Below are positions 1 through 8,804 of a stretch of DNA of 46,743 nucleotides, piece after piece. The stretch's first letter is position 1, and the number at the start of each line of letters is the position of its first letter. The stretch is taken from the NCBI GenBank assembly GCA_021803425.1, contig JAJZLN010000014.1:1-46743 (forward strand), given 5' to 3'. The DNA is from Microcaldota archaeon. Lineage in GTDB: Archaea > Micrarchaeota > Micrarchaeia > Micrarchaeales > CABMGC01. The position numbers were made by a program, and so were the translations under genes. The notes under the pieces are model-generated. The model was not told where the DNA came from, ran no database searches, and saw nothing but the letters and a program-made list of their open reading frames with translations.

Positions 1-1
1 A

Positions 2-1480
2 GTTGGAATAAGCTATGACTCAACTTCACAATCTGCAAGTGCGTCTCTGACATCTGGAAATTATGGCCTGCTGCTGCAGAAGAGTGCTGATTCATTTGCG
101 TATCAGAGCGGCACCGCAGCGCTTAACACGCTTTTCAAGTATGAGTACAACTCAATGCTAAGGAAGGACAACTTCATTTCAAACTTCACGCAGTACATGC
201 AATACCTCATGTCTAACGGAATGCTCCCAAATGTACCTCCGGGATCCAGCGATGCAAGGCAGATATCAAATATGATGGGCAGTCTTACCTTCTCTGCATA
301 CAATGACAACATATCGGCGGTTACGGGCACAGGCTCCACTTCAGTCAACATGATCGAAACAACGCCCCAGATTTCGCAAACAAATCCCTATTCAATATCA
401 ATAAAATATTCAGAGTATCTGAGGATAAATTCTTCTTCAGGCACATATTCATTCACGATACCTGTCAATGTGTCAATACCGCTAAACAACACTCCTGACC
501 TGTTCTTTGCGCAGCAGGGCATATACCGACCGATAAAATTTGCAGGTACATCAGGGCTTGCTACCGTGATCGGCGGAGACTATGCAACATATGGAAACAC
601 TAGCGGTTTTGTATACGGTACAGTCTATGCAATACCCAGCCCTACGTCATGCTCGTTTTCCGCAATACCATCTTCATTTCAATCCCCTCCATACAGCACG
701 CAGCTCATAATAGTAACTCCTGATGCTGATAAGATAACATCTGGTTGCCCTGGCCTTAGTGCATATGGCGGACTGATAACAGACAATGCAATGCCAAATC
801 CAGATATTAATGCATACCTTGTCTATAATGCATTGACTTCAAATGTGCTGCAGTACCTTGAAACAGGCCAGCATGCGCTTCTTTACGGCCCTGCCCTTAC
901 CACACTCAACATCACTAATCTGATAAATGCTGTAAACTCAAACAAGTATTTTGCTTCTCCGTTTGCGCCATCCTACATCAGCCGCACAGAAGGCGATTTT
1001 CAGAATCAGTCTGCAGAAGGAATGTACACCTTCTCGCTTCAGGACAGCCAGGCCCTTAGCTTCAACAGCCTTTCACAATACAATCTGCAGTCTACAGAGA
1101 CTCAGGCTTCCGTGGTTGGGTATACTGTTGCAGCATGGGTTTATCCAACATCTCAGAATGGAATCATAATCTCAGACAGGGGCTCGGGAACGGGGCACGG
1201 GCTAATTCTTGGAATAGGCAATGTGCTTGAATGCGGAGGCATGCCTGGAAGTTTTTTCTTCGGTGACAACGGCAATGGGGTAGGATTGGGTTCGAATACA
1301 ATATGGCAGTATCCAATGAATAGATGGTATTTCGTTGCAGGCACGTTCAATGCTCCAACAGGCGGTTCAATATCCAGTTCAGATTTCAATTTATACATAA
1401 ACGGCGTGCCTTCGGCCAAATCGTCATGGTGCAATATCGGTTCAGATACCGCACCGCTTACTGGTTCGGGTGGCATGTAA
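2..1480 (+). CDS. Secreted LamG-type surface protein, 5'-truncated by window edge, ends at in-frame TAA
   Basis: The frame is open from base 2 with no upstream stop, so the gene starts outside the window and the track's ATG at 155 is internal. About 490 residues are visible. They are rich in Ser, Thr, Asn and Gln and contain no membrane segment, which fits an exported protein; the missing N-terminus could hold a signal or pilin-type leader. The last ~130 residues look like the first part of a concanavalin A-like (LamG) domain, with 'YTVAAWVYP', 'IIISDRG', 'WYFVAGTF' and 'LYINGVP' in the usual order. The frame is cut by TAA at 1478-1480, inside this domain, and continues in the same frame directly behind it. 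Function is probably cell-surface carbohydrate binding or adhesion (inference from fold). Whether the protein is made full length is unknown. Confidence 0.75.
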   Translation, partial: VGISYDSTSQSASASLTSGNYGLLLQKSADSFAYQSGTAALNTLFKYEYNSMLRKDNFISNFTQYMQYLMSNGMLPNVPPGSSDARQISNMMGSLTFSAYNDNISAVTGTGSTSVNMIETTPQISQTNPYSISIKYSEYLRINSSSGTYSFTIPVNVSIPLNNTPDLFFAQQGIYRPIKFAGTSGLATVIGGDYATYGNTSGFVYGTVYAIPSPTSCSFSAIPSSFQSPPYSTQLIIVTPDADKITSGCPGLSAYGGLITDNAMPNPDINAYLVYNALTSNVLQYLETGQHALLYGPALTTLNITNLINAVNSNKYFASPFAPSYISRTEGDFQNQSAEGMYTFSLQDSQALSFNSLSQYNLQSTETQASVVGYTVAAWVYPTSQNGIIISDRGSGTGHGLILGIGNVLECGGMPGSFFFGDNGNGVGLGSNTIWQYPMNRWYFVAGTFNAPTGGSISSSDFNLYINGVPSAKSSWCNIGSDTAPLTGSGGM

Positions 1481-1546
1481 ATCGGCCCAACTGCTCCATT
1501 CACAACGTCACAAGGAGGAGTCCCTTTCAATGGCCTGCTCTCAAAC

Positions 1547-3232
1547 ATGCAGGTATACAATTCTGTCCTTTCGCAGCAGCAGATATATCATCTATACCAG
1601 GAAGGGATAGGGGGCGTTCCAATATCAAACACAATGCTATTGGGCTGGTACCCTTTTGATGGAAATCTGAATGATTACGGCGGAAACGGCTACACTGTCA
1701 CATCGCAGGTTCCGGCAAACTTTGTGGTGCTGCCTGGATATGTGAGAGATGGCATCCTCACTGCAAACGCTTCTCAGTATTCATTCCCAATTCCGGGGCT
1801 CGAGAATTGCAACACAAACATCCAATGCGCCAATTATAACACCCCCCATCTTTACTTGGGAGGCATGCCTTTGGGCATAAGCAACGGCGGGATGTCTGCT
1901 GCATACTTCAACGGTCAGACAAGCTACTTTGAGCAGGGTGCAGGATTCAATTCATTCATGTCGGCGTCGCAGCCTTTTTCGATGTCAATATGGGTTGATC
2001 CATTTTCATTAAATGGTGTAATAATAAATGAGCTCGGCCAAAGGCAGGAGTTGCCAGGTACATGGCAGGACACATTCATGGAGCTTTATAAGGGAAATGT
2101 GTATGTGAATGTATGGACATCCGGAGGCAACGTATGTAATCGAATAGGAAGCATACCTGCCGGACAATGGAGCAACATAGTCCTTACTTATTCAGGAAGC
2201 GGTTATTCTTTATCAGGTTACATAAATTATGGTGCGTCAAATACTGTGCATTCAGTCGTAAGGGCAGTGCCTCCTCCTGCAAACAGCATGTTCTATCCGC
2301 TCGGGCTCGCAGCCCCTACAACTTATTGCGGCTCGGAAAGTAACCCTCCCGGCGCTCCGCCATTCTACGGATATATGTCGAATTACCAGGTATATGACAC
2401 TGCCCTCTCTCAGCAACAGGTTTCCCAGCTCTATTCAGAGGGATTGTCTGGAACACCAGTTGCCCCTGGAAATATAATTGGATGGTGGCCCCTCAACGGA
2501 AACCTTAATGATTATACGAGCAACCAGAATACTGGAGTGGGAAATTCTTTGTCTTTCGCATTTTTGCCGACAAATTATGGGCAGTATTCAACAACACAGT
2601 CTGCTTCACAAAATTCGGTCGGGCTTAGCAATCCATCAGCCACTGAGAGCGAGTGGCAGGCGATGGGCTTTCCCACACAATCCTCTCCTCTCGTGTTCTG
2701 GAATGTGACTGCATGGGTAGTTCCATCGGAAATTTCATCGCCTCCATCATCGCCTACTGTAACCCCCTCAAGCGCTGTTGCAAACCAGCTTGGTGGCTGG
2801 TACTCTGGAATAGTGGGGGGAGACCAGCAATGGAATTTTGCAACCACGGGTCCTATACTATATTATTCAGGATCATTCAATCATTATTTTCAAGCTCAGC
2901 CCTCGTTCTTCCCAAATACCCTAAGCATGCTCAACAACAACAATCCAGTACTGCCTGTGGGCTATACCGCTGTAACATCAATGTATCTCAGCGGAACATA
3001 TAACTTTGAGATAGCGGTTGATGATGACATGGAGGTTTACTATCGCCCTATTTCGGGAGGTTCATGGACGCAAGTGTTCGGCGGCGCTGCGTGGCCGTCA
3101 GGCGGAGAAGCGACTACGAAATACGGTCCTGTAAGCGTAACATTTACCTCAGGCATGTACCAGATTGCAGTAGTCTACCAGAACATAGAGTATGCCGGAG
3201 TAAGCGAATTCTCAATGTCTCCACAAAACTGA
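1547..3232 (+). CDS. Continuation of the LamG/PA14-type surface protein behind the in-frame stop
   Basis: The frame is the same as that of the upstream part and is open from base 1481; the ATG at 1547 lies inside the end of the first LamG domain ('SVLSQQQIYHLYQEG'). A second LamG-type unit follows, with 'FSMSIWVDPF' and a matching end 'TALSQQQVSQLYSEG'. Each end motif is followed by a linker of the type 'GWWPLNGNLNDY'. The C-terminal ~150 residues resemble a PA14-like beta domain ('FEIAVDDDMEVYY', 'YQIAVVYQN'). There is no plausible signal peptide at 1547 and no clear ribosome binding site, so this is unlikely to be a separate gene. It is most simply the 3' half of a gene broken by a nonsense change, or a readthrough or sequencing-error case. 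It converges with the TadC-like gene, 22 bases away. Confidence 0.7.
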   Translation: MQVYNSVLSQQQIYHLYQEGIGGVPISNTMLLGWYPFDGNLNDYGGNGYTVTSQVPANFVVLPGYVRDGILTANASQYSFPIPGLENCNTNIQCANYNTPHLYLGGMPLGISNGGMSAAYFNGQTSYFEQGAGFNSFMSASQPFSMSIWVDPFSLNGVIINELGQRQELPGTWQDTFMELYKGNVYVNVWTSGGNVCNRIGSIPAGQWSNIVLTYSGSGYSLSGYINYGASNTVHSVVRAVPPPANSMFYPLGLAAPTTYCGSESNPPGAPPFYGYMSNYQVYDTALSQQQVSQLYSEGLSGTPVAPGNIIGWWPLNGNLNDYTSNQNTGVGNSLSFAFLPTNYGQYSTTQSASQNSVGLSNPSATESEWQAMGFPTQSSPLVFWNVTAWVVPSEISSPPSSPTVTPSSAVANQLGGWYSGIVGGDQQWNFATTGPILYYSGSFNHYFQAQPSFFPNTLSMLNNNNPVLPVGYTAVTSMYLSGTYNFEIAVDDDMEVYYRPISGGSWTQVFGGAAWPSGGEATTKYGPVSVTFTSGMYQIAVVYQNIEYAGVSEFSMSPQN

Positions 3233-3254
3233 CTCAAGTTCTACTTTATTCGTT

Positions 3255-4250
3255 TCACGGAGCTGCCAGTGAGGAGAACAATCCTCCCATTACTGTTGAC
3301 ACTATGAAGAATATTATGAGCCCCAGGACGATGAAGACCGGCATGTAGCGTATGCCCCTTATCGTAGCTCCTGACGTTATAGAGGATATTATGAACGACC
3401 CGAATCCGGTAATTATGATTATTGCGGCAACTGAAAATATGTAATATCCCTGCGGAGTAATAAGGGGCTTGCTGAGTTTTACGAATGATATGCCTATGGA
3501 AGGGAGGTTTGAGAGGCTGTTTACCGATATCTTGGACCACACGTTAGATGTCACCGTAATCATCTGGTTCGTAAGCCCGTAAAGTGTAGGCGCACCTATG
3601 AGTGCGGCGAATGCTATGAATATTGTATACATGAAGAGCTGGCCGGCGACTTCCTTCTGCACTATCTGCTGCCCCCTCAAATCCTTGGCTATCTGATTGA
3701 GCAAATCTGCCATGCCTCCTCCATACTGCTCTGCCTGTATTATGACCCGCACCGTTCTCTTGAGCACCACCGACCGGTATTTTGCAGCAAGGTTGTTGAA
3801 TGCGTTTGCCATTGTCTCCCCGGAATACAGCTGCTTTCCGAAAAGGCGTATGTCGTCCGAGAAATATTTGAATTCCGGTCTCACTGCCATGTTCATTGCC
3901 ATGGATAGTGATACGCCGCTTCGCATATTCGCTGCAGTAAGCTGGAGGTAGTCTGGAAGCACTTCCTCTACAAAGCTCTTCCTCTGTTCAATCATGAGTT
4001 CAAGATAAGAATAAAGCATCACTTCATACATTACGCTCATGCCCATTCCGGCAATGAATGCCAGTCCAAATTGCATGGAAACGAAAAGCACTAGAGAGAA
4101 TGAAACAAGCACGGTTATTATAATCCATCCAATTATCGCTATTCCTATGAATGTGTTTGCTGTTGTCTTAATGCCGGCAAGGTCAAGCTCATCTGATATG
4201 AATCTAGCAACATTCCTTCCAACAAGCCTCTCAAAAACTATCACAGCCAT
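3255..4250 (-). CDS. T2SSF/TadC-like pilus assembly inner-membrane protein
   Basis: 331 residues. Two hydrophobic segments near residues 35-57 and 60-82 are followed by a T2SSF-type cytoplasmic helical domain (~90-200; 'LPDYLQLTAANMRSGVSLS', then 'AEQYGGGMADLLNQIAKDL'), and three more membrane segments follow at ~205-228, 270-292 and 302-325. In the FlaJ/TadB/TadC/GspF family such proteins form the membrane platform driven by the TadA/FlaI ATPase. It is the last gene of the minus-strand operon, four bases behind its T2SSF partner. Archaeal FlaJ usually carries two such domains in one chain; here they are two genes, as in bacterial TadB plus TadC. Family assignment is firm; the exact machine (adhesive pilus, secretion) is not determined. 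Confidence 0.85.
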   Translation of the reverse strand: MAVIVFERLVGRNVARFISDELDLAGIKTTANTFIGIAIIGWIIITVLVSFSLVLFVSMQFGLAFIAGMGMSVMYEVMLYSYLELMIEQRKSFVEEVLPDYLQLTAANMRSGVSLSMAMNMAVRPEFKYFSDDIRLFGKQLYSGETMANAFNNLAAKYRSVVLKRTVRVIIQAEQYGGGMADLLNQIAKDLRGQQIVQKEVAGQLFMYTIFIAFAALIGAPTLYGLTNQMITVTSNVWSKISVNSLSNLPSIGISFVKLSKPLITPQGYYIFSVAAIIIITGFGSFIISSITSGATIRGIRYMPVFIVLGLIIFFIVSTVMGGLFSSLAAP

Positions 4251-4254
4251 AATA

Positions 4255-5256
4255 TCACGTTGCGAATGAAGGCCTCGATGATGACACCATCTTCAGGAAT
4301 ACGAACTGTAGGAACGCAAGCCCGACCACAGCAAGTATCAGGGTCTGGTTGCTTATCGGGAATATGCTTATGAAAGTAGACATTATCGATGCAACCGCAA
4401 GGCCCATGCTCGGGAATATGACCCCGAATAGCATGTAGAACATTGCAACAGCATTCAGCCTCTGTCCGTATCTCCTGAGCTCTATGACCCTCTCCTGGCT
4501 CGCTTCGCTTATGACTTCCTGTATGGCTCCTATCACATCTGATCCCACTTTTATGCTTGTGCTTGCCTGGAGCATCAGCTTCTTGAACGTTTTAGACTTA
4601 GACTTTGCGCTTACCTCGTCTATAGCCTGCTCCATCGGCATGCCCAGCTGCACCCTGTCTATTATCTTCTCGAACTCCCTGCTCGCAGCCCCGTATCCAA
4701 CGCTTACCGTAGCCATCGCATTGAAAAGAGGTATGCCTGACCTCATGCTCACGATCATGTCCCTTGCCGCGTACAATATGTCCTTTTCAACATCATTGCC
4801 TATGCTCCTTACCTTGTTCATCGGATATGCCACAAGCGCATTGAACGACATCATGTAGACCACTATCGCTATCAGCGGAGCCAGTATCAACAGCTTCTGC
4901 AGCGCGATGTAAAACAATATGCCTGAGACAACTCCTCCAATCACAGCGAAGATCAGCGCCCTAGTTTGGCTCTGCGCCACATACTCCTCGGGCTTCATCT
5001 TTATGCCTATTTCTACCAGTGCCGGCCCAAGATCCTTCTTCGAGCCTGCGACTTTCGATGCGTATGTGCGTTTGGCAGACGCCTGCACCGTAGTATTTTG
5101 TACCGCGTCATTCTGCTGCACTGCTGCGGCAGTATTCGCTTCAGTCGAAGACGTTGAGTATATAGGCTTCGGTTTTATCGTGAAGAACAAGAATTTTTTC
5201 GGCTTTGTGAATCCTACTATCCTTCTTCCAATATCTTGTTTTTTGTTTCCAAACAT
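4255..5256 (-). CDS. T2SSF/TadB-like pilus assembly inner-membrane protein
   Basis: 333 residues from the ATG at 5256; the track extends to an ATG at 5274, which would overlap the upstream gene by eight bases. I prefer 5256 because a GGGTAA-type site lies just in front of it and the chain then starts 'MFGNKK'. A cytosolic N-terminal ~85 residues (Ala/Thr/Gln-rich) precede two membrane segments near 105-150, a T2SSF core ('YAARDMIVSMRSGIPLFNA', 'LQASTSIKVGSDVIGAIQ', 'SQERVIELRRYGQRLNAV'), and three C-terminal membrane helices. Together with the next gene (331 aa) it should form the platform of a type IV-pilus/Tad-like apparatus. Both partners retain the conserved 'MRSGxxL' segment, showing they are paralogues. 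Confidence 0.85.
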   Translation of the reverse strand: MFGNKKQDIGRRIVGFTKPKKFLFFTIKPKPIYSTSSTEANTAAAVQQNDAVQNTTVQASAKRTYASKVAGSKKDLGPALVEIGIKMKPEEYVAQSQTRALIFAVIGGVVSGILFYIALQKLLILAPLIAIVVYMMSFNALVAYPMNKVRSIGNDVEKDILYAARDMIVSMRSGIPLFNAMATVSVGYGAASREFEKIIDRVQLGMPMEQAIDEVSAKSKSKTFKKLMLQASTSIKVGSDVIGAIQEVISEASQERVIELRRYGQRLNAVAMFYMLFGVIFPSMGLAVASIMSTFISIFPISNQTLILAVVGLAFLQFVFLKMVSSSRPSFAT

Positions 5257-5266
5257 ATTGCTTACC

Positions 5267-5884
5267 CTACACATTCAATTTTGAGGTTATCTCCTTCAAT
5301 CTGCCTTCCCTGATCATGTATAATCCTCTTTGGAACTCATCCTTGGGCAGTACACCCCTATTTTTCGCAAGCCCCTTAATTTCAATAATTATTATCGACA
5401 TCTGTTCCTTGCTGAATGATCCCGAATCGATGCCTCTGCTTATTTTCTCAAGTTCGCTTATCTGGTCCTGCAGCGACAGATTTGTTAGAATAAGCTTGCT
5501 TTTGCCGCTCCCTGTTTTAATATGCATTGAAAAAGTGTTTTCAGCGGCAGAAATAAGCTCTTTAAGCTCCTTTGCAACAACCTCCTTTTCTCTCGATACG
5601 TCTATGCTTTTGAATCTGCCCTGCAAGCCTGCGCCAGCAGGCGGGCTTCCAGCATCATGTTTCGTCGTTTTTGAGGCGCTATCCGAGTTTGCGCCCTGCG
5701 GCATTTTTCCCTGCTCCATATCAATGCTGTTCACATAATTTATTACTTTAAGCGCATCACCGCTGTCGCAATCAAGTATCCCTATCTCCGGGCCAAGTTC
5801 GTATATGTCTATGGAAATAGACTTCATCTCTGTGTCATACGCCTCGCAGCTTTTTATAAATTCTACATATTCATTGTAATCCAT
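5267..5884 (-). CDS. Unknown 205-aa soluble protein in the Tad-like operon
   Basis: I do not recognise this family. The product is acidic in its first ~65 residues, has a Gly/Ala/Ser/Pro-rich linker around 70-95, and then a helical C-terminal half with heptad-like leucine spacing ('LQDQISELEKISRGI'). No membrane segment or signal peptide is visible, so it should act in the cytoplasm. It lies nine bases behind the secretion ATPase gene and just in front of the TadB-like gene, so it is co-transcribed with them. That placement suggests a cytoplasmic accessory or adaptor of the pilus machine, in the position that FlaH or other motor partners take elsewhere. It has no Walker A motif and is not FlaH. 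Confidence 0.65.
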   Translation of the reverse strand: MDYNEYVEFIKSCEAYDTEMKSISIDIYELGPEIGILDCDSGDALKVINYVNSIDMEQGKMPQGANSDSASKTTKHDAGSPPAGAGLQGRFKSIDVSREKEVVAKELKELISAAENTFSMHIKTGSGKSKLILTNLSLQDQISELEKISRGIDSGSFSKEQMSIIIIEIKGLAKNRGVLPKDEFQRGLYMIREGRLKEITSKLNV

Positions 5885-5893
5885 ATCTACACA

Positions 5894-7399
5894 TCATAGC
5901 ATGTCATTTGTAAACTTCACTTTGTCCGCAGCAAGCTTCACTATCTTATCCCTGTCCTTGTAGTACTGCGCTATAACGTTGCCTGCCTCGTCTACTCCCG
6001 TTATGTTATTTTCTATCATCCAATTCAATACCGATATCTTCTCCTGCACCTCATCCATAAGCTCCTTGTACGTGTATCCTCCATACAGCGCTATTATTTC
6101 GGCAAGCCTTGTCATCTCCGCTATCTTTCCGAATGAGTCGCTCTTTATGTTCCACCTGTACAATACGTTGGCATCTCCCGTATTCGTCATCTCACCGAAT
6201 TCAAGCGTTCTCCTTAATCCGAGCCTCCTGTGCCTGAACAGCGTCACTATGCCTCCCACGGAATTCAGAAGTATCTTCGGCAGCTCTATCGGGGGATTTG
6301 TCATTCTTATTACGGTATCCTGCACATTGTCCGCGTGTATCGTGCCGTATACTGCATGTCCTGTGTGTATTGCCTCGAAAAGCGTCTGTGCATCCCATTT
6401 GGTCCTGATCTCTCCGACAAGTATTATATCCGGCCTCTGCCTCAATGCGTTAATCATTAGGTTATAAAGGCTTATCTCCCCCTTCCCTTCGGGATTCGGC
6501 TGCCTTGTGAGCATAGGCACCCATTGCAGAAATTTGGGCAGAGTAAGCTCTCTTGTCTCTTCAATTGATATTATTCTGTGGTTTGGGGGCATGAAGACGC
6601 TCATCGCATTCAGAAAACTAGTTTTTCCGCTTGCTGTTCCTCCTGATATAAGCACGCTTATCTCATTCTGTATGCATGTCCATATTATTGCCGCGATCTC
6701 ATGCGAAACCGTGTTGTTTGCCACGAGTGCAGGCATGGTCCACGGATTCTTAGAGAATTTTCTTATTGTTATCGTATTCCCTCCCTGCGATACTGGATAG
6801 AGCGTGGCATTTACTCTTGATCCGTCGCTGAGTTCGGCGTCCATCAGCGGAGCAAGCGTGTTTATCTCCCTTCCGACCCTCCTTCCTATCTGCTCTGCGT
6901 CATCATATATCAGTTCTTCGTTGATGAACTTCAAGTTCGATTTGCACCATCCATATTTTTTGTGGAATACCCAAACTCCCTCTTTCGACGAATTTACTGC
7001 TATCTCTTCTAAGTTATCGTCAGCAAGTATGACCTCGAGGTCTCCAAGTCCAAGCATTATGTTTATTATGTACGCTATGAGTATGGCCTTTGTTTCAGGA
7101 TGCGTGCCTGGCAGGTACTTGTCTATTACAATAGAAGCCGCGGCAGTGTATTTTACTGTAAGCTCCCGGACATAATTTGAATCGGCTATCTTTGTTGGGT
7201 CTATGGGCACTATGCTCAGGAGTTCCTGCCTCAGAGAAAGTATAAGTATCCTTGTCGCTTCGCCAATGCCTGGCATTGTTATGTCATAATTCGGTACAAA
7301 TTCTCCCCTGTCAATTATACGTATGTCTGCCGTTATGCCGTGCGCATTAAGTTCATAGGAAGCAAGCACCTTTTCAATATGTTTATCTTCTCCAGCCAT
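5894..7399 (-). CDS. TadA/FlaI/VirB11-type secretion ATPase
   Basis: 501 residues, typical for archaeal type II/IV secretion ATPases. Visible motifs in order: Walker A 'GGTASGKT' (253-260), Asp box 'ISIEETREL' (278-286), Walker B with catalytic Glu 'IILVGEIR' (~325-332) and His box 'GHAVYGTIHAD'. The N-terminal ~240 residues hold the partner-binding domain ('EEIAVNSSKEGVWVFHKKYG', 'GSRVNATLYPVSQGGNTITI'). It hydrolyses ATP as a hexamer below the membrane platform made by the two T2SSF proteins downstream. It sits nine bases behind the coiled-coil protein gene. The same superfamily includes VirB11, so it could in principle also serve the T4SS-like locus that starts on the other strand at 8805 (inference). 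Confidence 0.93.
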   Translation of the reverse strand: MAGEDKHIEKVLASYELNAHGITADIRIIDRGEFVPNYDITMPGIGEATRILILSLRQELLSIVPIDPTKIADSNYVRELTVKYTAAASIVIDKYLPGTHPETKAILIAYIINIMLGLGDLEVILADDNLEEIAVNSSKEGVWVFHKKYGWCKSNLKFINEELIYDDAEQIGRRVGREINTLAPLMDAELSDGSRVNATLYPVSQGGNTITIRKFSKNPWTMPALVANNTVSHEIAAIIWTCIQNEISVLISGGTASGKTSFLNAMSVFMPPNHRIISIEETRELTLPKFLQWVPMLTRQPNPEGKGEISLYNLMINALRQRPDIILVGEIRTKWDAQTLFEAIHTGHAVYGTIHADNVQDTVIRMTNPPIELPKILLNSVGGIVTLFRHRRLGLRRTLEFGEMTNTGDANVLYRWNIKSDSFGKIAEMTRLAEIIALYGGYTYKELMDEVQEKISVLNWMIENNITGVDEAGNVIAQYYKDRDKIVKLAADKVKFTNDML

Positions 7400-7408
7400 T
7401 TATACAAC

Positions 7409-8614
7409 TCACTTTCCCTTCCCTATGTTATTCACTTTATCTTCGAACTTAGATACCTTTTCGCCAAGCTCCAAAGTCGATCGCGATGTGTCCTTAACCC
7501 TTGATCTTACCTTTGCTTTAGCTGCACTGGGATTTACCTTAGATTCTTTTGCATTTTTCGCTTCCTGCCTGAGCTTTGACATCTCCATGATTATCCTGTC
7601 CTTCTCTTTGGTTATCTCACCAAGCTCTTTCTTTATCGCAACAAGGTTGTCATTGAGCGTGCTCAACTCTCCTATGTCTTTCTTCATATTGCTTACCCTT
7701 GCATTCAACTCCCTTATCTGCGCCTCTGATCCTACTTTAAGCCTGTCTATCTCAGAGGACCATCGCGTCATTTCATCAAGCATCGACATGCCGCTTCGCT
7801 CCATGAGCTTCTTGGTATTTTCTGTCTTTCTCTTGTAATCCACGTTAAGCTTGTCATATTCGCGTATTTGCCTGTCTTCAAATGCAAGTATATCCTTAAG
7901 CTGATCATGCTTCTCTCTCATGCTTTTTGATATGTCTAGGGCATTTTTCCTGTATTGGTATACCATGCTCTCAAGCGATTTCGAGAGGTCGGCCATGTTC
8001 TTCTCATATGCTGCCAGCGAGTCGTGTATCTCCTGCGTTATGGCCTTTGCATTGTTTGTATCCACTGAGAATGAGGATAGCTCTACAGCATATTTCTGCG
8101 TAGCCTCAAAATCCTTCTTTGCAGTTTCAGATATTTCCGCTATCCTCTTCGATCGCGATTCCATCTTCTTTCCGTATCCGTCTATATAACTATCAAGTTT
8201 GTTGAGTTTATCCAATATTTCGCTCACATCCTTGTATTTCGTTTTGAATAGCTGGTCTATGCTTGCGGCAGATTTGTTGAATGCATCAATGCGTGAAGCT
8301 ATCTGTGTGACTATTGACGACTGGGCGTCTATTTCTGCCTCAATCTCAATCTCTTCAGCCTGCTTTGCTTCCGTCCCTGCAATGCCCTGCCGTCCCGGGG
8401 TCGTCGGCGCTATGTATAATTTACCTCCCTTATGTACCAACTTAACAACGCCTGCTTTCTCAAGCACGCTGGCAAATTCAAGTATGACCGACTCGCTCAT
8501 ATGCAGTGCGCCAACAAGTACAGGCAGGCTGGATTCTCCATGCTCGTTTATATACGCCAATAATGCGTCTATGCTGGTCTTTACCTCCTGGACCGCCATC
8601 CAATCACTCACCAT
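7409..8614 (-). CDS. Winged-helix plus long coiled-coil protein heading the Tad-like operon
   Basis: 401 residues from ATG 8614, or 396 from ATG 8599, which is preceded by a good GGTGA site; the second start is attractive. Residues ~8-70 look like a winged helix-turn-helix ('LPVLVGALHMSESVILEFAS', then a wing 'KLVHKGGKLYIAPT'). Residues ~85-400 are almost uninterrupted charged heptads (coiled coil), ending in a basic Lys-rich tail. No membrane segment is visible. It is the first gene of the operon with the ATPase and T2SSF genes, so it may be a scaffold or DNA-linked organiser of that machine rather than a simple repressor. A second winged-helix/coiled-coil protein sits in the T4SS-like block at 25733. 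Function unknown. Confidence 0.7.
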   Translation of the reverse strand: MVSDWMAVQEVKTSIDALLAYINEHGESSLPVLVGALHMSESVILEFASVLEKAGVVKLVHKGGKLYIAPTTPGRQGIAGTEAKQAEEIEIEAEIDAQSSIVTQIASRIDAFNKSAASIDQLFKTKYKDVSEILDKLNKLDSYIDGYGKKMESRSKRIAEISETAKKDFEATQKYAVELSSFSVDTNNAKAITQEIHDSLAAYEKNMADLSKSLESMVYQYRKNALDISKSMREKHDQLKDILAFEDRQIREYDKLNVDYKRKTENTKKLMERSGMSMLDEMTRWSSEIDRLKVGSEAQIRELNARVSNMKKDIGELSTLNDNLVAIKKELGEITKEKDRIIMEMSKLRQEAKNAKESKVNPSAAKAKVRSRVKDTSRSTLELGEKVSKFEDKVNNIGKGK

Positions 8615-8630
8615 TAAATTAATCTTTAAG

Positions 8631-8638
8631 CTTATAAA
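8631..8638 (-). promoter_or_regulatory. TATA box of the Tad-like operon
   Basis: On the minus strand 'TTTATAAG' lies about 20 bases before ATG 8614 and 35 before ATG 8599. With transcription starting ~26 bases from the TATA centre, the second start would receive a short leader carrying GGTGA. Confidence 0.5.
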
Positions 8639-8749
8639 GATTAACTACGCTTTTCGCAGGGCAGACTGAATGATACAGCAACTGACCCATGAAAATAAGA
8701 TTCCCGGATCGTTAATGCAATAATATTTAAAATGCGCATCCTGAAGATA

Positions 8750-8765
8750 CGAAAGGTATTTAAAG
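8750..8765 (+). promoter_or_regulatory. BRE/TATA promoter of the pilin-like gene
   Basis: 'CGAAAG' (BRE-like) directly precedes 'GTATTTAAAG'. A start ~26 bases downstream gives a leader of about 17-20 bases before ATG 8805. A second AT-rich element 'ATATTTAAAAT' lies ~28 bases upstream, and the operon on the other strand starts at ~8600, so this 190-base gap is a divergent promoter region. Confidence 0.55.
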
Positions 8766-8804
8766 AAGATTGCTTCATACTTACTGCGTATAAAAGTTGG
8801 TAAA

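Noticed and set aside
1478-1480. Recoding of the in-frame stop as an extra amino acid (pyrrolysine or selenocysteine)
   Set aside because: The stop is TAA; pyrrolysine uses TAG and selenocysteine TGA, and no SECIS-like hairpin was seen. TAA also ends normal genes here.
8789-8797. 'GTATAAAAG' as the TATA box of the pilin-like gene
   Set aside because: It lies only ~12 bases before the ATG, too close. The BRE/TATA at 8750-8765 has suitable spacing.
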